From positions 12,958,001 to 13,022,000 of the forward strand of contig JBITNC010000001.1 in the NCBI GenBank assembly GCA_050084985.1: DNA of 64,000 nucleotides, given 5' to 3'. Shown piece after piece: positions 35,481 to 46,782 of the stretch. The translations under genes were made by a program, and so were the position numbers. The DNA is from Nageia nagi. Lineage: Eukaryota > Pinophyta. Each line of letters opens with the position of its first letter. Positions within the stretch are counted from its first letter, which is position 1. The notes below the pieces were generated by a model. It saw only the letters and a list, made by a program, of their open reading frames with translations, was not told the DNA's origin and did no database searches.

Positions 35481-35639
35481 TACTTGAGGTACTCATGAAG
35501 TTGCTTGTACCATAAGTCTTGAGACTCAACATAAATCTTACAAACACTAGCTTTAGAGAGGGGAGAAGGTAAAGGAGACTTGAGGAATGAATCCTTAATA
35601 GTCACAATTTCCACATGTTGAATACATAAATAAGGTTTA

Positions 35640-35985
35640 GATAGAATAATTGACCCTAAATAAGCCATGGTGTTTGAGAATCTATTGGATGACCTAGGGG
35701 CTGACTTGATCTTATAGGTTTTGGAGCACTTAAAAAGTTTGATAACCTCCTCTTTATAACACTTAAATAATTCATTATGGCATTAATAAGCTCCCAATAT
35801 TTGGTTAATGATCAAGAGGGAATTGCTAGTTATCATGAGTCTCTCAATCTTGAGCTTGATGGCAATCCTAAGAACTAGGATTAAGGCATTGTACTTTGCA
35901 TTATTATTGGTGTAAGGAAAAGTCAACTTAAAGGAATAAGGGATAGGGACACCTCAAGGTGTGAAGAAGACAACTCTTACACTAC
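35640..35985 (-). pseudogene. T RNase H relic
   Basis: Minus strand reads GVPIPYSFKLTFPYTNNNAK, then YNALILVLRIAIKLKIERL, then NSLLIINQILGAY and SNRFSNTMAYLGS. This matches the second, archaeal-type RNase H of Tat elements (family pattern T-N-N-x-A-E-Y-E-A-L and G-D-S), with E replaced by K and D by N at the corresponding places. It leads without gap into the segment before integrase. Confidence 0.75.
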
Positions 35986-36791
35986 CTCCTAATAATATCC
36001 AAAATATCATCTAACAAAGTTAGGATAAGAAAAGTTATCAATTTTGGCACAAAAATATTTCCTTTAATGGATGATCAAAAGGAAAATTAGATGAATAATC
36101 AATACCAAAATAAATAAAAAAGGATTTCTTAGGAATTGAGTCTAAAGGAACCATAGACTTGATAGTGATGGAGATATCTTAAGGTTAAAAAAAATCCCTA
36201 ACTAATCTAATATCCCCCTAAACCAAGGCTATCATATCACACCAAAATAAGGTAATGATTAAAATCATCATCATCATCCTTATCTTGGGTGACATGATCA
36301 AAAGAAGAAGCATGGCACTCTTCCTTCTAGGAAGGTTGAGGTGTCATGTTTGATGATTAATAAAGGTCCTAAGGTAGGGGAACCTAATTATAGGATTAAG
36401 GATGAGTGGGATTCATTTGAGGCTTCTTGACATGAGGCCTCAAACCTGATGGTTGCAATGATGAAGACCCTATGGGTGATTTACCATTAGGATGTGTAGG
36501 GTGATGTACATTCAATGGAGGTGATGATGATGAAGGTGTTGACCCAAGAGATTGATTAGGATAAGGATCTAAGGATTAGGGACCTTGTAAACTAAATTAT
36601 TCTTGATTAGGATTATTTTTTATAAGGATAGTGATGGGAAACAAATTTGGCATAGAAAAAGGATTGGAACATTGAATAAGGTTATAATGGCTAAAGGGGA
36701 TTGGATCTGTAAGAATACAATATATCATACCCTCATACAAATACTTAAAGCAACATTGCTTTAAGGATGAGACATCCTCTATATCATTTAT
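35986..36791 (-). other. T protease-RNase H spacer, reverse transcriptase absent
   Basis: Only about 0.8 kb separates protease from RNase H. The protease frame continues into Pro/Ser/His-rich sequence (SPIGSSSLQPSGLRP, PPLNVHHPTHPNG) and then short broken stretches. I find none of the gypsy reverse transcriptase landmarks (the D-F-R box, F-x-V-x-P-F-G-L, Y-x-D-D). A complete reverse transcriptase plus first RNase H would need more than 1 kb. Confidence 0.6.
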
Positions 36792-37030
36792 TCAAGGTTG
36801 GTACAAAAGAATATTATATTGCATCTCACCCTCAATGACATGATAGGTAGTCAAAAATGATATTATCCCAAACTTAATGGGGATCACAAAAACTCTCAAG
36901 GTTGTAGAAAAAGTATTATTGAAGGCACTCATGGCCAATGTGGGAGTACTCAAGTATGACATATGTATGTTAATGTTTTGAAGTGCCACTTTAGATACCA
37001 CATTTATAGCTGATCCTTCATCAATCATAA
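36792..37030 (-). pseudogene. T protease relic
   Basis: An open minus-strand frame reads MIDEGSAINVVSKVALQ and ends HVIEGEMQYNILLYQP. This fits Tat-type retropepsins: an active-site D-x-G-S-A box, a middle strand with IPIKFG, and the closing V-x-x-G-x-x-Q-Y-N-I-L-L-G-R-P motif, with G-R replaced by Y-Q. Confidence 0.8.
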
Positions 37031-37297
37031 CTCTCTTAACTCATTCACCATCTATATATGCAACAATATAAATAGCTATATGCTTATTAGATGCTCTTGG
37101 GGAATGATACATCTCATCCATATATAAAGTGATAGAAGGCCTCATGTAATCTTGAACTAAGGCACAAAAGTCCATAAAGGTATTAGGATCATCATTATTA
37201 ACTCAATATTCTTAATTATATCATTCAAGGCATCTCTATTATCCTTGTATTGTTGCAACAAATCCCACAAGGATAGCTTAGTAGGAGTTAACCAAAA

Positions 37298-40275
37298 TTA
37301 TTTCTCTAACTGATTCTTGAATACAATAACTAGTTTGGGAGGTTGTGATAATACTTGTATATTGAATGGTTGCATGGGTTGTTGTGCATTTGTATCTTTA
37401 GGTGGAGGTGCTCTCTCACTTCCCCTTATTGTATGAGTAGCAACATGAATTGGATCTATGCCCATCATACCCATAAACTTAGTGGGAGAGGGACCACCAT
37501 GTGTTTCTTTTTTGTACGTGGAAGTCATGATACTCACTTGGTTTATGTTGGTATCATGCCTTGGTAAAGGATTTTGATATACCTCCAAATCCCTATTAGT
37601 TTGATCTTGGGGTGCTCTTGTAGATACTTAACCATTGTTAATTAACCATTGAATTATGGCCCTTAAATTTTGATATTTATTTGTTGCATGTACCATTTGA
37701 TGATGGAAGGTACAAAAATCATCATCTTTATACCATTATAGCTTTAAACCATTAGGGTCTCTTGTTTAATCTAAGGAAGCATAATAATTCTAGCATATAA
37801 TAGCTTCTTAAGAACATCCTCAGTTGCCTCTACTAATGGTGTCAAATTACATTTTTGTTGTTATGATTATCTTGGTGGTCTCAGAGGTATTTCTTGATTA
37901 TTGGTTTTATTGTTACCTTGATTGGCTTAATTATGTTGCACTTGATCTTGTTGTTGGTATTGGTTCCTTAGTTGGTTATTCCTTTGTCTAAGAGGTGCTA
38001 GTTGTAATATTGGTTATGCTTGATTAACCACATATGTAATTTGGTTTTTTTGTGGCTTAGGTTGGGGTTAGTTGAAATTGCCACCATTGTTGTGAGTATT
38101 TTGATTATTATCTTTCTTTCTTAGCTTAATTTCATCTTCTTGAATTTTTACTTCTTCAATGATCTTGGATTGAGCTAAGGCATCCTCAAAGGTAAGATTA
38201 CTTTGAATTTAGAGGATATAAGATATGTGTTTGTTACAACTCCTAGAAAACAACTTGACCAAATATTTTTGAGGTAATGTATAGGGCATATTGATCACAA
38301 TTGCTCTCCATATACACATATAATCTGATATCAATTCATCATCAAATTGGGATAACTTGCTTAAATTGGTAATAGAAGATATTTTCCTAATGTTTATCCC
38401 AAAATAATCTAAACATTTATTATCCAATTTCTCAAAAGATAATATGCTATGCTGAGGTAAATTGTTATACCAATCCAAAGGTTACCCTGCCAAGTCATAG
38501 GGAAAGTTCTTAACATAAGAACATCATCATTAGCAATGATGTAACAAGAATACTTGAATTCTCTTAGATGTTCTTTTGGATCCTATTTTCCCTTAAATTT
38601 ATCCATATTATTTGGGACTCCAAAATTGTAAAGAAAATCCTTGATTGGAATGGATGGATGGATTGGTTCATTACAAATTGATCCATAATATAACTTAGTC
38701 TTCCATTGATCATTAAGCCTTTTCTCCATCTCTTGCAACTTCTTTAGATTCTCATCATGAGGATTGGATGGAGGAAAATATCAAACAACTTAATAGCTTG
38801 TACCTTGATAATAATTGGTTTCCTAAGTTTTCCCTTGAGGTTGATAATGTTATTGTGTAGGAAAAACACTCACTTAAGCTGTATGATGGGGTTGACTTAC
38901 ATACACTTGAACCATTTGATTGTGCAAATATTTAGGATGAAATTGAGTTGGACCAAGTGATGTATATTGGATAAGTTTAAAGATTGGAAATATTTTTGAG
39001 TGGGGGTAATCCCCCTAGGTTGGACACTAACATATGCTTGTGTAGGATTAGGATTTTAAGAATGAGCATGTGTTGGTATAACAATTTGAGATTAAGAAAG
39101 AAGAGATTGAGGAAAAACATTAAAGTGCACCTTAGTTTGAAACATTAGGTGGCACATATGATTGAAGGATTTCTTAAGGATTGGGGTTTGTTATGTTGCT
39201 AGGCATTATAAGTTATGGTTTATATGATGCATAACATTGATCAATGCTAGAAACTTGAGTAGGAATTAGAATCTTCAACACTTAAGAGTTGATATTTACC
39301 TCTTTCCCTTGAGATATAGTATTGGTTTCCACATTTTGTGAAATAGTTTTTGCTTTTTGCAGCTTATACCACTCTTCAAATATTTAGACCTTCTCCTCAT
39401 CATCATGATGGGGAGAGCTTGATGGTATCAAAGTAAGGGGTTCAAATTATGTATGTGATGATTGGATTAAAGGATATAATTAAGAAATAAATAGAGCTTG
39501 AGGTAAGCTTAATGGAAATTTTTGAACCTACCTTGAACCTAAAGGCAAGGAAGGAGGAACAAAAAAAGATTCGATTTCATCATTCCATCTCATCTTGGAA
39601 GAGAAGCTTATGGATCTCATATGTCTAAAATGAGCAAGGTGAGACTCAAGATATTATTTTGGTTGAGGATAAATGAAATAAGATGGTATTTTATAAGGTG
39701 TAGGATTATCATAAGTAGGATAATAATGATAAATGACATTATCAAGGTTGGAAGAAGATGGCATGGTTGTATTAGGGAGTGACATGGATATTGTGGTAAT
39801 GTGGGTTAAGGAAGGAGGAGGAAAAGGTTGTGAAACCTTTTTCTCCTCTTCTAAGGAAGGTGAAGTGTTAGAAAAGGATTAGTTCTCCATGTTAGAAACA
39901 TGGGGTGATGAAGGCCTAGAACCAAGAGGTTGTCTAACCTTAAGTTGGCGAAAAAGATCTTAAACATATGGATCACTCAAAAAGAGTTGCTCCTTAGAAA
40001 GGGGCTCATCATGGACATTATCCACATGATGTGGGAAATGAGGACCACCATACAAAGGGTTCCTACAAAAATTTTCTTGGAATTCTTTATAGAATTGTGA
40101 ACCCTCTTGAAGGTGTGGGATGGAAGTATTACCTAGATGGGGAGGATGGAACATAAGATTATTGGGAAAAATGAGGTGAAGGTGGTTGGGATGGAGGATT
40201 GTATTGTGAAGCCCTATCTTGTCTATCCATAGCTTGTGCAATTATTTTATTTGGATTATGAGGCTCATTTTCCAT
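37298..40275 (-). pseudogene. gag: T Gag relic
   Basis: The likely start is ATG at 40275 (MENEPHNPNKIIAQAMDRQD). The frame is broken by many stops through 39000. The Gag core is at 38478-38209 (MDWYNNLPQHSILSFEKLDN, ISDYMCIWRAIVI). A degenerate knuckle follows at 37740-37640 (DFCTFHHQMVHATNKYQNLR, then AIIQWLINN), and a linker at 37588-37298 rich in P, T and N. The order and motifs match Tat-type Gag and resemble, but differ clearly from, the Gag of G. Confidence 0.75.
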
Positions 40276-41656
40276 TTTAAAACAACAAACAAGAACTTAA
40301 ACAAACAATATTACATAAAGAAAATATCACCGATGGTGTCGAAAAAGAGAAAGAAAATAAACACCAAGCTTAAATGTTTTGTTATGATTTTTAATGGATG
40401 CAAGGCTAAACCACATAACCTTAAGATGATATTTTTAAGATAGCAATCATATATACAAGATATCAATAATGTGAAATATAGTAATGGTGATTATCTTATC
40501 TAGTTGCTTCTTCTTCAATTAGGATAATTATCTTGTTAGTGAGATTGATTTTAATATTATTTGACCTCTTTTGTAGTTTTTCTATAATGAACCTAGTCAA
40601 GAATTTTTGGAAAAAGCTCAATCACTAGAGGTGTGGAATGTTTAATGGATCAACTCAGGTTTTCCACTCCAATCATGACCTTTAGATTAGGACTAAATCA
40701 TGGTGATGAAATCCACATGCCCTAGCTCAACTAGTGTGATAAAGCAAATATGATATGCAACTATATGCATGCAAATGCAACTAATCCCCACAATATTTAA
40801 TTTTTCTTTTCAAAATAAAATAACAAAATAATTTCAAAAGGAAATTAATGCAATAAATAAAATAAACTTTTCCTTTTATTATTTATTTTCTTTTTAGTAA
40901 TGAAGTAAGATAAAAGTAAATGAAATAATAGCCCTAAGATGCACACAACATACAAATCCTAGTCTAAAGCATGACAAAAGAGGGATAAAGGCTTGGGGGC
41001 TCCTACTCCAAGCTTAAGTTAAGTACAATATCTATATTACATGATCTCATCCTAATTAGTATGTTACAAACTAGTTAGCAGTACTAACCAATGGATCGAT
41101 CAAACACATGGCCAAATGATCATAGGGGTACCTAGGGATTTTCAAAATTTATGTATAAAAATACTAAATAAAATAATAAGTGTACAACCCAAAAATTTAA
41201 ATATTATAAGTGGACTACTACCACCTAGTTATAGGGCCAAGAAACTATGACATTTGTAGAAAAATGAAATAAACTAACTAAAACCGTAAGATAACCCTAA
41301 TTGATATAGATAGGGTTGATTGATAAAGAGGGGTTAGTGGGGTTAGAGCTAGCTAATAAGTTTACATTTTTAAACCCTAACTAGTTTATAAGAGACCAAC
41401 TAAACTCCTTTCATTGGTTTGGAAGAAACTAAATAACTTTTTGCTAATTTTCTTGACTTTGTATTTTGAAGGTTTGGTCTTGAGCTTATTGGGAAGGTTC
41501 CCTAAAAACATCAGTTAAAGTTAGTGCATGAAACTATTTGAAAATGAAGAAAGAAAGGGTCAATCACAACACCTAAAAAATAAGGAATGATAGATGGAAA
41601 ACTCCTCTATGGTTGCAATTATTGTACCAAGGATGGTCCCACTATAATCATCACTT
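40276..41656 (-). other. T leader between 5' LTR and gag
   Basis: 1.4 kb of non-coding AT-rich DNA. A primer site should lie just inside 41657 on the minus strand (AAGTGATGATTATAGTGGGA follows the LTR), but I cannot match it to a tRNA. Confidence 0.45.
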
Positions 41657-42654
41657 TGTAAGGTCCCAAAAACACTCCACACCTTGAGCTAAAACACAAA
41701 CAATGTGAGAAACCCAAAGGCCTTTGGATGCCCACTTTGTAATATCTAAAATATTAGTTACATATGATAAGATAATGATAAAAAGATAAAATAGAGGTAA
41801 GGTTTAGATATTTTTCCTTTTTTTGAATTACCCAAAACTCCAAATGACCTAAAAAATAAATATTAGTGGATTTTTCTAAGCTCTAGGTCCTTAAGACCCT
41901 AAAACCAAGCAAAATATGACTAGTTTGCTTGTAAACCTTCAAGCCTTGAGTTAATAAGGCACTCAAAAATAGCTTGATGCCTACAATGCAAGCTAACATA
42001 AGATACAAAATAGTTTAGCTAATGATTTAAACAAACTAAACTATTCTATTCTAAGTCTACAATAGACTAGATTAGAAACTCTAAAATGTAACCATGCATA
42101 AGTGGGTTATCGAAATGACCAAAAGGATATGATTTGATGCTCTTGAATGACCTCTAAAGCATGAAAAAATTATTAAAATAATGTTATTCTCCATAAAAAT
42201 CCAAATCACATAAATTTACCCAAGATTTCTTTGCAAGATGAAGATAAGAGTAACCTTTTTACCTTGGAGGTGATGGGTTGAGCTCACATGGAAGGTACTA
42301 AGCTACAAAAGTTTGTGTACATAGACAAGAGAGGGCTAGATATGTAAGATATCATGAGATATTTGTTGATGATTATTGTATTGGAGGAAAATACATTTGA
42401 AATGAAATTTTTATTTTAATAGTGACCATTTGGTGGGCTGGTTAGGGTTTAAATCCTAACCGGTCCCCTAATTGATACGTTCATTAGGGATAGGGTTAAC
42501 TAAGTGGTAACAAGAGGCTATGTTACCAAAATTGATTGTAAGAACACTATTTAACTAAGACATTAGTCTAATAGGATCATGTTGAAGTTCAAAATGGGTC
42601 AAATCATCATGAATCACCTAAGTTATATGAATGAATGATTTTTAGGTGTTTACA
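41657..42654 (-). repeat. 5' LTR of T
   Basis: 998 bp, partner of 19727-20729; same TGTAAG and TTTACA ends. Confidence 0.85.
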
Positions 42655-42831
42655 TTATCCTATTGCTAAAAACTAAGGTACAAGTTTGATACTATATATA
42701 TATCACTAATGTATCCTTCTTGGAATACCATGATCTTAGATCATACCTCAAACCATATATTAACTTTATAAACTTACATATGTAAGGAATTGGACCACTA
42801 ATAGGGATTGGAACTAACATCCTTAACTCTT

Positions 42832-43155
42832 GATATAGATCTCTACATAGAGCTAACACTCATGGGATGAGGGAAATGTTAAGGTCAAAAGAATTTAATT
42901 TAGCATATACATTGCACTTATTGATGAAGTCTCTAGTTTAGCTATCAAGGGAGAGTGTATTGATAAGGAGAAATACTCTCTTGCACTTATTGTTGAAGTC
43001 TCACAAGAGAGTGTTTCTCCTTATCAATACTCTCCCTCAAAAGAAAGCTAGAGACTTCAATAATAAGTGTAATGCATATGGTAAATTCAATTCCTTTGGC
43101 CTTAACTTATCTCATGCTCCCATAAGTGAGCTAGCTCCATGGAGAACTTTGTATC
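42832..43155. repeat. 324-bp foldback (inverted repeat)
   Basis: Left arm 42832-42985 and right arm 43000-43155 are reverse complements with modest divergence: for example GAGAGTGTATTGATAAGGAG at 42951 against CTCCTTATCAATACTCTCC at 43017, and ATTGCACTTATTGATGAAGT against ACTTCAATAATAAGTGTAAT. The loop is about 14 bases. This looks like a foldback MITE; a transcript would make a long hairpin. Confidence 0.85.
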
Positions 43156-43369
43156 TAGCCCAATAAATTTCTTCAATACACTAAAAACTAGCATGGGTGG
43201 AGATATTTGAAGGTACATTATTTAAATATCTTGCTCAAAATTAAACTTTTTTAATTCCCGAGATGGAGCATTCATAATTCATATACTATGAAGATTGACA
43301 TCTACAAGCTAGGCTAAATACCAAATATTTATTTACAAGGTTAATAAATTAAGGTATTTGAAAGGCATT

Positions 43370-43790
43370 CTTCTAATCATTTCAATCCATGAAATTATAT
43401 TTGGATCATGCATATTGTCAAAATCACTAGGTCTCATTTTTTCTTCTACATTTTGCATGCAAGTAGAATACATAAAAATAATATGTTGTAGTCATGAATT
43501 GCACATCCTATCAAAATTATAATTACTTTTAATATTTAATACTATCATAATGTATCCATGATGCATCATGCATCTTATCAAATAATGCTTGGGCCATTGA
43601 TTACATATCCTCTAATCATTAGAATCCATGAAACTATATTTTCATCATAGATATTCCATATTTTGCATACATGTCTCTCAATTTTTATGGGCATATTATC
43701 AAAATATTCTTCAATATTATGTATTCTTCCACATTTTTCATGTATATACTCTTCATGCAAGTAGAACATATACAAAGGTTATGTTGTTAT
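43370..43790 (-). pseudogene. PPR protein fragment
   Basis: Minus strand 43775-43578 reads a PLS-type PPR stretch: HEKCGRIHNIEEYFDNMP, then ENIVSWILMIRGYVINGPS. The family pattern is YAKCGSI...FDxMP and N-V-V-S-W-x-x-M-I-x-G-Y. A second motif, DNMHDPNIISWIEMIRRM, lies at about 43440-43385. PPR proteins bind organellar RNA for editing or processing. Only two or three motifs remain; there is no start or C-terminal E/DYW domain. Confidence 0.65.
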
Positions 43791-43802
43791 AGTTTGAATG
43801 AT

Positions 43803-43912
43803 TGTACTAATATGGTCTACACTTTCTTTTGTAGATTCATTTTACATATAGGTCTACCAGGGCACTCATAACAAGAAGAGTGGCTAGTCGAATGTGTTGA
43901 AGCATATGGTTA
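43803..43912 (+). repeat. Left flank unit of L, homologous to 56617-56730
   Basis: TGTACTAATATGGTCTA to GAATGTGTTGAAGCATATGGTT appears both here and at 56617-56730. It marks a locus duplicated before L inserted. Confidence 0.75.
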
Positions 43913-44379
43913 TTATGGATTTGAAGGATTTCATAAACCTAGATCTCTTGTATATTATTTAATAAATATAACTAAGAATAAATCATTCACACAAATGAGA
44001 ACACATAATGTATAGTGGTTCTTCCAACTCTTGGGAGTACATCCACTTTGAACCATCTCTTCTATTACTTCTCACAAGAGAACTCTTTTACAAATTCTTA
44101 ATAATTCTTCTAAAAAGCTCCTACAAGAGCATTTTTATAACTCTACAAGACTAGAATCTTCATGCTTTTACAAGTACCATACAAGAGGAGTACCTCTATT
44201 TATAAGATGAAACCCACTCTTTATCCACCCTTTTATCCAAGAGTAAGGTTAAAGCTTTTTCCATATTTATTTTGTAAATGATTTAAGGTATATAGTGATA
44301 CTTTAAGCATTAAATGATTTACTTTGTGTTTTTACATTAAAGAGAGATATTACATAATAATGCATTATAATTTCTAACA
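43913..44379 (-). repeat. 3' LTR of L
   Basis: Minus strand starts TGTTAGAAATTATAATGC next to the polypurine tract and ends ...TCAAATCCATAA. Matches 33918-34398 and the outer parts of 54822-56405. Confidence 0.8.
44197..44204 (-). promoter_or_regulatory. Predicted TATA box in L LTR
   Basis: Minus strand CTTATAAATAGAGG, an excellent plant TATA context, conserved in the right LTR at about 56221-56230. Confidence 0.55.
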
Positions 44380-44390
44380 CTTCCCCTTAA
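44380..44390 (-). promoter_or_regulatory. Polypurine tract of L
   Basis: Minus strand TTAAGGGGAAG directly before the LTR start TGTTAGAAA. Confidence 0.6.
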
Positions 44391-46215
44391 TGAAATATTG
44401 AAGTAGAGAGTCGAAAATATAAAGAGAAATAGTAAGGGAGTTATTCATAAGAAAACAATCAAAGATGAGAACTTATGAAAAAGTAATAAAAATATAGATG
44501 GTTCTAAAATGGCTCAACTACTTAACTATTTTAACAAATGATTTTATAATAAAATCATTAACCATAAATAGTTTCAATATATAAGAGTAGTCATTCAACA
44601 ACATGTTGACATGATGAGCCTCCATGAGCTTGCATACCTGAAGTAACTTCCAATCTTAAGAAAAAACTTGCATGCTATAAGAAACTCAAAAGTAAGATCA
44701 ATTAGATGCATCATATACACTCATACAAGATAAATATCATCCATAAATTGATCAAATGGTGGATAAAGATACCAAATCATACTAAAACAATTATCATCCA
44801 TAACATGATATCAACAATAAACAATGTGCATAATATCATTAAATGAATAATCAAACAAATTATATAAAATCATTCTCAAATAAAGATATAGAAATATCAT
44901 CAAACATCATAAAAATTATTAATTTTTGATTTTTGTGTTTGTTTATTTTAGATCATTATTTTGTATTTATCTTTTTGTATATGAGGGTGTCATCATATCA
45001 TAATATTTTATAAATTATTTCTTTTCCTTGATGAAAATATCACTAATAAAATACTTATGTGACCATGTTATCTTAACCATGTCACAAACCATCAAATTCC
45101 CATTTGACTAAATCATCAAGTCAGAATTTACAAGGCAAAGCATATACATAAGTCTTTATCTATTTACAAATATGTTGATTTGGAGGTTTAAGTTATTTTT
45201 CAATAATACTATAGCATAAATTAAGAACAAACCATAAAATACCATCTTGAATACCAAATCAAGATGCACAAGATACAAAATGCTAACTTGACTATGCTAC
45301 TAGTTAAGATGCATATGATAAAATTTGGTAGCATTAATCTATTAATATGGATTCAAATTTCATTAAACAATTATAATTTTTAAGAAGGATGAACCTTTTT
45401 AACCACTCCAACAATGTGAAATCATGGATATGGGTGAACCTTTTTAACCACTTGAACAATGTAGTCATGAAGAAGGGTAAACGTTTTTAACCACTCCATC
45501 CACTACAACTTGCTAACAAGTACCAATGTAAAAAATGGTGCACTATAAGTTATCATGAAGATGCCAAGCCAATACTTAGTCACATATAATAAAAAATATG
45601 CTTGGATTTGTGGTGCACTATAAGTCATCATGAAGATGCTAAGGCAATACTTACATTCAACCATACAATTAAAAATATTTGTGGATTTGATCTATCAACA
45701 TGGATATTCTTCCATCAACATGGAAGTATAGAGGCATCAATCCATAAATATAGATAAACTTCCCAAACATAGAAGTATATTTAAAAAAATACTTTAATTT
45801 TATACTCCCACTTAAGAGTAACTTTATAAAACAAAATTGCATATACTAAGCTCTACAAAATTTGAGAGAAATAGACACTTCCCAAAAGTACTCGTACACT
45901 TTCTTGTACTTTTGTAAAATCAATCAATATTAAATTATCCTCAATAAATCTTATGGAGAAAGTTTAGAAATGTTACACTCCAACAAGTATTTTATTCAAT
46001 GTACACAAGTGAAATTTTTGAGGTTTGATGCATAAGAATTCTAATGTTGAGAAATTTTACAAACTTTACTCCAACAAAAACTTGTGCACAATTCAAAATT
46101 TTCAACCAACTTAGGATTCAAAACAATGTGTACAAATAAGAATGTGTGCACAACTAAAAAAATTTCATCCAACAATGTGTACAAATATTGAGGATAATTT
46201 GAAGAAAGAATTGCT
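44391..46215 (-). other. L internal region, 3' part, non-coding
   Basis: No frame with a retroelement motif. Two small tandem arrays: GAACCTTTTTAACCAC units at about 45391, 45430 and 45480, and an ~80-bp duplication with GTGCACTATAAGTTATCATG at about 45538 and 45613. Confidence 0.5.
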
Positions 46216-46220
46216 TCAAA

Positions 46221-46782
46221 TGAGAGAAAATGATAGAGCTTACTGTCCATGGTTTATTGATGTCAATATATAGCCTTGGGTTCTCAACAACTGAATCCAC
46301 AAGGTTTACAAACTTACAAACAAGAAGTTAGAGAATTTACTATTTTCAACAACACTATAGATCATAGCCATCTCAGTCCAAGAGAAGTAGCTAAACATGG
46401 GATAACAATACTCCAAACATAGCTTAAAACATGCCTAAGACGATAACAAACAAACCCCTAAAATATGAAGACAAAACAAATAGTAACAAGAAAGTTGTTA
46501 CAAAAACAAACACATTCTGTCCGCACACTGTTGTTTTCTCCACATAGCAATCAATAGCGATCTTATAGGATCATCGATGATCGGAAAAAATCGATGACGA
46601 TTGTAATCGGTGGCGATTGACGTAATCGGTGGTGATCGGCAGCGACGGTGGCAATCGATGGAGATCGACGGTGATCGGTGGCAATCGGTGGCGATCGGCG
46701 GTGATCAGTGGTGATCTCTATCATAGGCAGATTTATTCTAGAACATTGTAAAAACACATATTATGGAGTCAAAACTCCAACA
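46221..46782 (-). repeat. 3' LTR of C2
   Basis: Starts (plus strand) TGAGAGAAAATG and ends CTCCAACA; about 95% identical to 51020-51602 outside the minisatellite at about 46590-46720. Confidence 0.95.
46590..46722. repeat. 10-bp minisatellite in C2 LTR, GATCGGTGGC family
   Basis: Units GATCGGTGGC, AATCGGTGGC, GATCGGCGGT and similar follow each other every 10-11 bases. The same array lies at about 51375-51540 in the other LTR, with a different unit order and about two more units, which accounts for the LTR length difference. CpG-rich against an AT-rich background. Confidence 0.85.

Larger units (their letters stand above)
19727..42654 (-). mobile_element. Ty3/gypsy (Tat-type) retrotransposon T, 22.9 kb with insertions
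   Basis: Two ~1-kb direct repeats (19727-20729 and 41657-42654) both begin TGTAAG and end TTTACA. Between them on the minus strand lie gag, protease, RNase H and integrase relics in that order. Just inside the left repeat the minus strand reads AAAAAGGGGCATA, a good polypurine tract, fixing 19727-20729 as the 3' LTR. Flanks read TTATT on the left and TTATC on the right, compatible with a 5-bp target duplication with one change. After removing nested element G and the solo LTR the element is about 16 kb. Tat lineage is inferred from size, Gag type, RNase H type and the antisense frame near the 3' LTR. Confidence 0.8.
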
